Shown here in pieces: positions 1 to 5,527 of a stretch of 11,371 nt of DNA; the stretch's first letter is position 1, and each line of letters begins with the position of its first letter. Made by a program: the position numbers and the translations under genes. Source of the stretch: Pseudomonas sp. (GTDB taxonomy: Bacteria; Pseudomonadota; Gammaproteobacteria; Pseudomonadales; Pseudomonadaceae); contig NZ_JASLAW010000197.1 of the NCBI RefSeq assembly GCF_030147005.1, positions 1 through 11,371 of the forward strand, in the 5' to 3' direction. Under the pieces are notes generated by a model that did not search any database, had not been told where the DNA came from, and worked only from the letters and a program-made list of their open reading frames with translations.

Positions 1-71
1 GTGAGCCGCGACAGCACCGCTTGTTGACCGAGCGCAGGACCAAGTTGCGCCTAACTGCCCCGGTCAACGCC
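1..71 (+). pseudogene. Decayed 3' tail of a DUF6124-family gene (left window edge)
   Basis: Positions 23-52 match 4860-4889, the C-terminal coding end of the intact DUF6124 gene in this window, at 28 of 30 bases. With a 2-nt gap the similarity continues more weakly (14 of 19) to about 71. In the homologous frame the fragment reads LVDRAQDQVAP, against LVDRAQEQVAP in the intact copy. The frame is broken: a TGA lies at 2-4, just upstream in the same frame, and the 2-nt gap shifts the end. This is therefore a relic, or the end of a damaged gene that begins left of the window. It runs into the dusA stop codon from the opposite strand. The identity is seen directly; the pseudogene status is inferred, because the rest of the copy is outside the window. 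Confidence 0.55.
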
Positions 72-1050
72 CTTCCAACAACTCCCCAGCCTGATCCAGC
101 AATGCCAACGGATCCGCCGCCTTATGAATATCCACCGACAACAACTGCCTGAACTTGCGCGCCCCAGGAAACCCGGTGCCCAACCCCAATACATGCCGCG
201 TAATGTGATGCATCGTCCCACCACTGGCCAAATGCTCGGCAATATAAGGCCGCAACTGCACCAACGCCTCCGCCCGGCTAATCACCGGCGCCTCACTGCC
301 AAACAACCGCTGATCCACCTCCGCCAACAGATACGGATTGTGATAAGCCTCCCGCCCCAACATCACTCCATCAAACGTTTGTAAATGCTCCTCGCACTGC
401 TCCAACGTCTTGATGCCACCATTCAGGATGATCTCCAACGCCGGAAAGTCCCGCTTCAACTGCGCCGCCACGTCATAGCGCAACGGCGGAATATCCCGGT
501 TCTCCTTGGGCGACAACCCCTCCAGAATCGCAATCCGCGCATGCACGGTGAAACTGGTGCAGCCTGCGTCCTTCACCTGCCCGACGAAATCACACAATTC
601 GGCATAACTGTCCCGACCATTGATACCGATACGGTGCTTCACCGTCACCGGAATCGACACCGCATCGCGCATCGCCTTCACACAATCGGCCACCAGGGCA
701 GGATGAGCCATCAGGATCGCGCCGATCATATTGTTCTGCACCCGGTCGCTGGGGCAGCCGACGTTCAGGTTCACTTCGTCGTAACCGGCGGTTTCGGCCA
801 TGCGGGCGCAGGCGGCCAGATCAGCCGGAACACTACCGCCCAATTGCAGCGCCAGCGGGTGCTCGGCTTCGTTGTGGCGCAGAAAGCGCTCGTGATCGCC
901 ATGGAGGATCGCGCCGGTGGTGACCATCTCGGTGTAGAGCAGGGCGTGTTTGGAGAGCAGGCGCAGGAAGAACCGGCAGTGGCGGTCAGTCCAGTCCATC
1001 ATGGGGGCGACGGAGAAGCGGCGGGAGAGGGGAGCGGTTTGTAGGGACAT
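64..1050 (-). CDS. dusA: tRNA-dihydrouridine(20/20a) synthase DusA
   Basis: A full-length 328-residue flavoprotein that reduces uridine to dihydrouridine in the tRNA D-loop (positions 20/20a by family), using FMN and NADPH in the cytoplasm. Family signatures in order: the FMN-binding start APMMDWTD (15-22), the catalytic-cysteine motif NVGCPSDRVQN with Cys99, VTVKHRIG with Lys138, FTVHAR (167-172), NGGI (210-213) and the phosphate-binding end GVMLGREAYHNP (228-239). The start ATG gives MSLQTAPLSRRFSVAPMM, the usual DusA N-terminus; no strong Shine-Dalgarno precedes it. Enzymes of this group usually read GACLM shortly after the active site; here it is GAILM, which should be harmless because the catalytic Cys99 is intact. 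The gene stands alone. The broken TA module lies upstream of it and a DUF6124 relic abuts its stop. Confidence 0.95.
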   Translation of the reverse strand: MSLQTAPLSRRFSVAPMMDWTDRHCRFFLRLLSKHALLYTEMVTTGAILHGDHERFLRHNEAEHPLALQLGGSVPADLAACARMAETAGYDEVNLNVGCPSDRVQNNMIGAILMAHPALVADCVKAMRDAVSIPVTVKHRIGINGRDSYAELCDFVGQVKDAGCTSFTVHARIAILEGLSPKENRDIPPLRYDVAAQLKRDFPALEIILNGGIKTLEQCEEHLQTFDGVMLGREAYHNPYLLAEVDQRLFGSEAPVISRAEALVQLRPYIAEHLASGGTMHHITRHVLGLGTGFPGARKFRQLLSVDIHKAADPLALLDQAGELLEGR

Positions 1051-1133
1051 GGGGGATCTGAATCAACTAGGCGAATGGCGCGCAGTTTATCAGGAACGGA
1101 TCTTGGGTGCCGGAGAGGCAAGTTTTGCGCGCA

Positions 1134-1409
1134 TTACCACTTCGAACGAGGACGTTGCCGTGTGTGGAATATGCCAAGGATTTGCAGTCGATCACCCCGT
1201 ACTCTATACGGGATCAGATAGGACCAATTGGGAACTGCCCATTCGGGGGTATGTTTCATCCGACCTTCGCGTCCGATGGAAGGAAACTGAGCCAGTCTGT
1301 CGACCCAGGCGAAAATGGCAGCCGAGAAGTCGTCAGCGGCTTTTGGATTTTCGAGAGCGATATAGTTCGCTTCGTCTTCCAGATTTTTGAGTGCTTTCAA
1401 GTCACTCAA
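1134..1409 (-). CDS. ParE/RelE-superfamily toxin with altered N-terminus, probably a remnant
   Basis: The 91-residue frame carries the hallmarks of the ParE/plasmid-stabilisation toxin fold (PF05016): ALKNLEDEANYIALENPKAA (an early helix), LAQFPSIGREGR, and the C-terminal strand run YLIPYRVRGDRLQILGIFHT followed by RQ and P. ParE toxins poison DNA gyrase, RelE toxins cleave mRNA; the sequence does not decide between them. The frame can only start at TTG 1409, or at CTG further back, giving MSDLKALKNL. Family members normally begin with a beta-strand ending in a Trp-Leu pair before this helix. The better-placed GTG at 1403-1405 overlaps the antitoxin end as expected, but it hits TGA after two codons. 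This points to a small deletion at the 5' end. The partner antitoxin is also broken, so activity is doubtful. Confidence 0.7.
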   Translation of the reverse strand: MSDLKALKNLEDEANYIALENPKAADDFSAAIFAWVDRLAQFPSIGREGRMKHTPEWAVPNWSYLIPYRVRGDRLQILGIFHTRQRPRSKW

Positions 1410-1648
1410 CCCGCGTTCCGACTCCAGCGCCTAGCGCGCATCGCTGCCACTTGGTCATCAGTGGCGAATTTGCTTTCGTCAGCTTCCTTTACCGCCAGCT
1501 AGATCTGAGCGGCCAGCGTTTTTTCGCGCTCGATGTAGTCGCGAAGGACGTCCATCGCCAGATGGCTCGCTGTTTGGCCGTTGGTTTTGGCCAGGTTGGC
1601 GAGAGAGTTGGACAAGTCTTCCGGCAGGATTAGGGATATCCCGGTCAC
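1406..1648 (-). pseudogene. RHH (CopG-like) antitoxin with premature stop
   Basis: Read from GTG 1648, with a GAGG Shine-Dalgarno at 1654-1657, this frame encodes VTGISLILPEDLSNSLANLA, then a helix-turn-helix-like stretch ending SHLAMDVLRDYIEREKTLAA. This is a ribbon-helix-helix antitoxin of the kind paired with ParE toxins. Codon 50 is TAG (1499-1501). Beyond it the same frame continues for 30 residues (LAVKEADESKFATDDQVAAM, then RARRW) to a TGA that overlaps the toxin start, exactly as an intact antitoxin would. A single CAG-to-TAG change would explain the stop. The truncated product would keep the DNA-binding part but lose the toxin-binding tail. The frame and the stop are seen directly; the family is inferred from the pattern. 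Confidence 0.75.
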
Positions 1649-1752
1649 GGCAGCCTCGATGATGGCGGCTGTGGGGCATCTATACCTTGGTGCGCTTGGT
1701 TGACTCAGCAGTCCGTCGTGAGATGTATCTGGAAGTGAATTGCTTTTTCTCT

Positions 1753-2199
1753 TTATCTCCGTGCTTTCAAAAACCGCCCATCGTGATCTGCCTCTGGAAG
1801 ACGAGCGGAGTCGTACTGCCCAAACAACCTATAGCGGTTTATCGCGATTTTGTCGTACATCCAATCCCGCAGTGCTGTTGGGACGACCCGTGCAGCCGTT
1901 AGCCAGCGCCACGGAGCACTCAGGCGCGCCAAAATCTCGAACATCGCCTCGGAACGCACGGACACCCTGTCATTCGAGATGAGCACAATGGTGTTGAAGT
2001 TGTCCTGCGGTAGCCCCGCCCACTTCAATAGCGCTTGGCCTTCCGGCGATTGAACCGCTGCGAGCTGAATTCGATGAGCATGGTCATAATGGATAATGAA
2101 CCGCGCCCAGCCGTTGCAAAGCTTGCAGGTGCCGTCGAAAAGCACAGCTGTGTCGTCCGGTCGTAGCAGAGGGGCGGGAGATTCGGGCTGAATGGTCAT
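1753..2199 (-). CDS. DCC-family thiol-disulfide oxidoreductase (DUF393)
   Basis: A 148-residue protein of the DCC/DUF393 family, named for its conserved Asp-Cys-Cys motif. The motif here is VLFDGTCKLCNGW (residues 19-31), with Cys25 and Cys28 as the presumed thioredoxin-like redox pair. Downstream features also fit: RIQLAAVQSPEGQALL, the strand TIVLI, an SEAMFEIL helix, then a hydrophobic stretch around the RVVP and RDWMYDKIAINRY segments that is typical of the family C-terminus. No signal peptide is seen, so it should be cytoplasmic. The substrate is unknown for the family. It is transcribed divergently from the multicopper oxidase across about 250 bp, which suggests, without proving, a shared redox or metal context. 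A weak AGGGA Shine-Dalgarno sits 10 nt before the ATG. Confidence 0.88.
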   Translation of the reverse strand: MTIQPESPAPLLRPDDTAVLFDGTCKLCNGWARFIIHYDHAHRIQLAAVQSPEGQALLKWAGLPQDNFNTIVLISNDRVSVRSEAMFEILARLSAPWRWLTAARVVPTALRDWMYDKIAINRYRLFGQYDSARLPEADHDGRFLKARR

Positions 2200-2454
2200 G
2201 GCCTACCAGTCCCTTGAAAGTAAAGCATTGTAAAAGATGTCATTTTGCTATCGCCTTTATAACTTAACGATCTTTAAACTCTCATTGCCTCTGCAACTGT
2301 TCAACTAATCTGGTTCAGGGTTGGCAGGATATGACAGGGAACGTTGCCGGGGCACCCCCGTGTCGTTGGCGTTCGCTTTACCTCATAAAGTTGTTCAATT
2401 CTCATAATGAAATGAAGCAGGCCCGCACCGGGCATCCTCAATGACGAGGTGAAT
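2200..2454. promoter_or_regulatory. Divergent intergenic region between DCC protein and multicopper oxidase
   Basis: This AT-richer stretch must hold the promoters of both flanking genes. On the minus strand, TACAAT (rc of about 2228-2233) is a good -10 for the DCC gene, but no matching -35 is clear. On the plus strand, CATAAT (2403-2408) is a possible -10 for the oxidase. Two small dyads are present: CGGGG-CAC-CCCCG (2348-2360) and CTTTA-cctca-TAAAG (2376-2390). I recognise no copper-response (CopR/CueR) operator. Confidence 0.35.
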
Positions 2455-4209
2455 ATGAACGGACTTTTAAGCAAAAGCGCCCTGGCAACACTGGGATGCG
2501 TAGCGCTCCTCTCCATGTCTGGTATTGCACCGGCACAATCCGATTCCGTAACGTCCGAGGGGGCGGCAATTGCGGCTATACCGGGAGGATGCCCAAGGTT
2601 CACCGAAGGCGCGCAAGTGTTGACGCCTCCCGCGCTATACAGTCAAAACGGCACGCTCACAGTGAACTTCTCCTACCAGCAGAGTGTTGATGCGCAGCGG
2701 CGTACGCTTTACTGCTTCATGACCCCCGATGGCTTGCAAAACCCTACGTTGCACGTACTGCCCGGTGACAAGCTGACAGTGGTGGTTACCAACAATACGC
2801 CTCAAGGCGTTAACCAGATGAATCTTAACCCGCCTAACTGCGGCGCCAAATTCATGAACAGCACATCGGTGAACCTGCACTATCACGGAACCAATACCGC
2901 CCCGACGTGCGGCGGGGATGAGGTGATCAAGACCATCATCAATTCCGGTGAAACCTTTACCTATACGCTGGATTTCCCCACCGACGAACCGCCGGGAATG
3001 TACTGGTATCACCCTCACGTGCATGGGATTTCCGAGCCGGTGGTTATGGGCGGGGCGACCGGCGCACTGATTGTGGATGGGATCGAGCGTTTTTTTCCGG
3101 GAATCGGAGGAATACCGCAACAGATCCTGGTATTGCGTGATCAGCGCCAGCTCAACGACCTCAAAGAGGGGCAGGGTAACTGTGGGGTCGCCGTACCGTT
3201 CCGCGACGTCACTGTGAATAATGTGCCGGTCAATTCATACGCAGATAATAAGGGTGTTTCCTTTATCCCTGCCGTTCTGCCAGTCCCGGCCAAACAGGCG
3301 CAATTTTGGCGAGTCGCCAATATCTCTGCCGACTCAATACTTGATCTGAGCCTTGTCTACGACAATGTCCCACAGACGCTGAACCTGATCGCCATCGATG
3401 GCGTTCCAATCAACTCTCAGGATGGCACGGGTAGCGCGGGTCAAAGCATTGCGGTTGACCATTTCCGCTTGCCGCCGGCCTCGCGCGTTGAGTTCGTGGC
3501 AACTATGCCCGCAGCCACTGTGCAACAAGCCAGGCTGATGACCGCTAACATCAATACGGGCGCTGATGGCGATTGCAACCCGACCCGTCCGTTGATCACG
3601 CTTAACCCGGTGCCGAGCGCTGAGGCAAAGTTCGCCAGCGTGCCTGCGCGGCAGATTGCCGATGCGGCGGGACGGCGCTTTGCCGGGCTGGCGCAAGCTC
3701 CCATCGCGGCACAGCGCAAATTGTATTTTTCCGAAAGCGCCGACCAAAAAGAGTTTTACATGACGGTTGACGGTCAGGCACCCCATGTTTTCAACCCAGA
3801 CGAGCCGCCGAGCATTACCACTACGCAGGGTTCAGTCGAACAATGGTCTGTGGAGAACCGCAGCACCGAAAACCATGTGTTTCACATTCATCAAATTCAT
3901 TTTTATGTTCAGGGGCAGAATAACTTCGGCAAAGAGCCACAAGCGCCGGGGATTGTGGGGCAATACCTGGACACCATCGAGGTGCCGGCTTGGTCCGGCA
4001 ACACACAGGACCCGTATCCGAGCGTGTCGCTGTTAATGGATTTTCGTGGCGAGGTGGTGGGGGACTTTGTCTTTCACTGCCATCTGCTGGGGCACGAGGA
4101 TCTGGGGATGATGAGCATTATTCGGGTTAATCCTGCGTCGGGGAAAGTGGCGCAGGTGGGCGGGGCTTCGTTGCAGGGTTTGGGTGGTGCGCATCATATG
4201 GCGCATTGA
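2455..4209 (+). CDS. Exported multicopper oxidase (laccase-like)
   Basis: A 584-residue three-cupredoxin-domain oxidase. It oxidises one-electron substrates (metal ions or phenolics; the substrate is not deducible) and reduces O2 to water. The N-terminus MNGLLSKSALATLGCVALLS ending in APA is a Sec signal peptide, so it acts in the periplasm. All copper ligands are present: HYH (His142, His144), WYHPHVHG (His186, His188), HVFHIH (His474, 477, 479) and HCHLLGHEDLGM (His541, Cys542, His543, His547, axial Met552). There is no Met-rich loop of the CueO/CopA kind, so a dedicated copper-resistance role is not supported. ATG 2455 is preferred over GTG 2449 because the GAGG Shine-Dalgarno (2446-2449) lies 5 nt before it and overlaps the GTG. 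It is a single-gene unit, with no cop genes beside it. Confidence 0.93.
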   Translation: MNGLLSKSALATLGCVALLSMSGIAPAQSDSVTSEGAAIAAIPGGCPRFTEGAQVLTPPALYSQNGTLTVNFSYQQSVDAQRRTLYCFMTPDGLQNPTLHVLPGDKLTVVVTNNTPQGVNQMNLNPPNCGAKFMNSTSVNLHYHGTNTAPTCGGDEVIKTIINSGETFTYTLDFPTDEPPGMYWYHPHVHGISEPVVMGGATGALIVDGIERFFPGIGGIPQQILVLRDQRQLNDLKEGQGNCGVAVPFRDVTVNNVPVNSYADNKGVSFIPAVLPVPAKQAQFWRVANISADSILDLSLVYDNVPQTLNLIAIDGVPINSQDGTGSAGQSIAVDHFRLPPASRVEFVATMPAATVQQARLMTANINTGADGDCNPTRPLITLNPVPSAEAKFASVPARQIADAAGRRFAGLAQAPIAAQRKLYFSESADQKEFYMTVDGQAPHVFNPDEPPSITTTQGSVEQWSVENRSTENHVFHIHQIHFYVQGQNNFGKEPQAPGIVGQYLDTIEVPAWSGNTQDPYPSVSLLMDFRGEVVGDFVFHCHLLGHEDLGMMSIIRVNPASGKVAQVGGASLQGLGGAHHMAH

Positions 4210-4252
4210 TGGGTTTGAGCGGTTAGGCGGACATACATCACAAAACTCTCCG

Positions 4253-4264
4253 GGGAAATTTCCC
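4253..4264. repeat. 12-bp perfect palindrome GGGAAATTTCCC
   Basis: A perfect, loopless dyad 44 bp downstream of the multicopper oxidase stop. It lacks a loop and a T-tract, so it is not a terminator. It could be a protein-binding site or chance. Confidence 0.4.
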
Positions 4265-4299
4265 ACGCTTTTCTCGGCTTGCCCCTCAGACCACCCCTA

Positions 4300-4547
4300 G
4301 CTAACCTCCTCAAGCCGCTGCCAATCCAGCGGCCGGATGTGGAAGTCCGTCCAAGCTGAAGGCGCTCAATCGCCCATAAACACCTACCGGCGTTTTTTTA
4401 CGTCTGTATGATTGCTTATGGCGGCTGTGCGCGGGGCACTTCGGTGCGCCGGGTCCTTTAGCCCTGGTCTTCCACACCTGCGTACAGCTGCCACCCCTCA
4501 TGTGGAAGTGAGATAGGCAGTTCCTTAAACGCTAAAGGAGCTTCGCC
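4300..4547 (+). promoter_or_regulatory. Structured leader upstream of the DUF6124 gene
   Basis: No convincing gene lies between 4210 and 4547, but inverted repeats are dense. GCCGCTG (4314-4320) pairs with CAGCGGC (4327-4333). GGCG (4361-4364) can pair with CGCC (4371-4374), which can instead pair with GGCG (4389-4392) directly before seven T (4393-4399), an attenuator-like choice with short stems. CGGgGCAC-TTCG-GTGCgCCG (4432-4451) is a UUCG-capped hairpin. CTTCCACA (4469-4476) is complementary to TGTGGAAG at 4336-4343 and at 4501-4508. A 63-codon minus-strand frame spans this stretch but has no protein-like features. The pattern suggests a structured 5' UTR or a small RNA; the function is unknown. 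Confidence 0.4.
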
Positions 4548-4913
4548 ATGTACAAGGTCACACCTAATCCGCCTTATGCTTCAAACGCCGCATCCTCTGA
4601 TTCCAAACTTCAAGCCGCAGCCCAGCGTGCAATCCATCATCACTTGCTCCCATCCGAGAAAGCTGCGCCCGTCGAACCCCCAATCGACAATCTATTCATC
4701 GTAAACCGAACCATCGACCCCGAAACCCTCCTGGCCAACGCCGCCGAAAACCTGGCATCCGCCAACGAAATGGCCGCCACCTTGGCGTTCGACCTCGACG
4801 ACTCCCAACGCGCTATCGCCCTGGGCATTCAGCAGTTAATCGAGTTGAGCTCGCTGCTCGTTGACCGAGCCCAGGAGCAAGTTGCGCCTGTAACCGCCTC
4901 AGTTAAAGCCTGA
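4548..4913 (+). CDS. DUF6124 family protein
   Basis: A 121-residue protein that I recognise as the Pseudomonas-restricted DUF6124 family. It opens with the typical MYKVTPNPPYA, has a helix QAAAQRAIHHHLLP, then the conserved core NRTIDPETLLANAAENLASA, NEMAATLAFDLDDSQRAIAL and GIQQLIELSSLLVDRAQEQV. The core is predicted mostly helical and Ala-rich; there is no signal peptide or membrane segment. The function is unknown. The start is firm: AAAGGAG lies 8 nt before the ATG. It follows the structured leader and ends just before a strong hairpin, so it is probably a single-gene unit. The family usually occurs in several copies per genome, and a damaged tail of another copy lies at the left window edge. 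Confidence 0.88.
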   Translation: MYKVTPNPPYASNAASSDSKLQAAAQRAIHHHLLPSEKAAPVEPPIDNLFIVNRTIDPETLLANAAENLASANEMAATLAFDLDDSQRAIALGIQQLIELSSLLVDRAQEQVAPVTASVKA

Positions 4914-4923
4914 CATCCAACCC

Positions 4924-4946
4924 TGCCGCCTTGCTCCAAGGCGGCA
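4924..4946 (+). terminator. Strong hairpin after the DUF6124 gene
   Basis: TGCCGCCTTG (4924-4933) and CAAGGCGGCA (4937-4946) form a perfect 10-bp stem with a 3-nt loop, 10 nt after the stop codon. No T-tract follows, so it may act as an mRNA 3'-end stabiliser or a poor intrinsic terminator. Confidence 0.6.
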
Positions 4947-5059
4947 ACCTGAACTCATGCTGTCCCCCAGCAAAGTTTCATAATTCCCTGCGTCGTTGAG
5001 GTCTACGATCCCCTGCAAGAGAGGACCCCAGCGCCTCCCGCCCATAGGGAACTGAAACC

Positions 5060-5278
5060 ATGATCTCGAATCTCGTCAAAGTTGTGATGATCACCGGCAC
5101 GTTGCTGTTGAGTGCTTGTTCATCTTCACCAGCCGTGAGCAGTGACCCGTGCTTTTCAGGTGGATGCCAGGCGTTTGGAGACCACAGCCCCGGCAAAGCC
5201 GCCAAGATGAATTTTGGTGGCAGTGGGCTTGGGAATAGTTATGGGGAATATGGGACGGGGTTGTTACATGATGATTGA
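5060..5278 (+). CDS. Small lipoprotein
   Basis: A 72-residue protein with a short signal peptide, MISNLVKVVMITGTLLLSAC, whose lipobox LSAC puts the lipidated cysteine at residue 20. The mature part is only about 52 residues. It starts SSSPAVSSDPCFSGGCQAFG, with two further cysteines that could form a disulfide, and ends in a Gly-rich tail (GGSGLGNSYGEYGTGLLHDD). Ser at +2 predicts outer-membrane sorting. AGGGA stands 9 nt before the ATG. The function is unknown; I recognise it only as a small pseudomonad lipoprotein. It is not obviously cotranscribed with the DUF6124 gene, because a strong hairpin separates them. A hairpin (5288-5304) follows its stop. Confidence 0.75.
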   Translation: MISNLVKVVMITGTLLLSACSSSPAVSSDPCFSGGCQAFGDHSPGKAAKMNFGGSGLGNSYGEYGTGLLHDD

Positions 5279-5287
5279 TGTCGCGCT

Positions 5288-5304
5288 GGGCTGTTGTGCA
5301 GCCC
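5288..5304 (+). terminator. Hairpin after the small lipoprotein gene
   Basis: GGGCTG (5288-5293), TTGTG loop, CAGCCC (5299-5304), about 10 nt past the stop. Only CGCTTGT follows, so the T-tract is poor; it is a terminator-like hairpin at best. Confidence 0.45.
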
Positions 5305-5319
5305 GCTTGTGTGATGACG

Positions 5320-5521
5320 TGTAGGAGCGAGCTTGAACTCACTCGAATAAGATTTACGCATATCCAAACACCTCAAATTTGGGCGCTATCATAGCGCCCG
5401 AATGAAGTGTCCAAAATCATTAGGCCAGTTCAGCTTGCTCGCGAAGAACTTGAGAGCGCGATGTTGAATCAGGATACCCGCGTTATCGCTGGCGATTTTC
5501 GCGAGCAAGCTCGTTCCTACA
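5320..5521. repeat. REPIN (paired inverted REP sequences), left arm split by an insertion
   Basis: The right REP arm is 5498-5521 and reads, on the minus strand, TGTAGGAACGAGCTTG plus CTCGCGAA. The left arm is found in two pieces: TGTAGGAGCGAGCTTG (5320-5335) and CTCGCGAA (5438-5445). Joined, they match the right arm at 23 of 24 bases. Removing the insertion restores a 100-nt element with inverted ends, the usual size of a REPIN mobilised by RAYT transposases in fluorescent pseudomonads. It lies between convergent genes, 6 nt from the MFS stop, a typical REPIN position. No RAYT gene is in the window. Confidence 0.85.
5336..5431. mobile_element. Foldback (MITE-like) element inserted in the REPIN
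   Basis: A 96-nt segment interrupts the left REP arm and is flanked by direct repeats AGCTTG (5330-5335 and 5432-5437), consistent with a 6-nt target duplication. Its centre is the 19-nt palindrome GGGCGCTATCATAGCGCCC (5381-5399). The stem continues outward through 5368-5380 with 5400-5410 (one mismatch, a 2-nt bulge, one G-T pair), then GATTT (5351-5355) with AAATC (5414-5418), AAT (5346-5348) with ATT (5419-5421), and GAACT (5335-5339) with AGTTC (5427-5431). It encodes nothing. I do not recognise the family; a non-autonomous foldback transposon is the best reading. Confidence 0.6.
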
Positions 5522-5527
5522 GAAACC

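Noticed and set aside
1479..1679. 66-codon minus-strand frame starting ATGCCCCACAGC
   Set aside because: It overlaps the antitoxin relic in a different frame; only the frame from GTG 1648 gives antitoxin-like sequence.
2376..2390. Copper-responsive cop box upstream of the multicopper oxidase
   Set aside because: The dyad CTTTA-cctca-TAAAG does not match known CopR or CueR operators.
4310..4501. 63-codon minus-strand frame as a small protein
   Set aside because: It is basic and Pro-rich with no hydrophobic core and no good ribosome-binding site; the stretch is better explained as a structured leader of the DUF6124 gene.
5330..5437. Foldback element as an integron attC site
   Set aside because: Its size and imperfect hairpin are attC-like, but the outer boxes read GCTTGAAC and GTTCAGC, and the right box does not fit the GTTRRRY core. 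No integrase or cassette genes are present.
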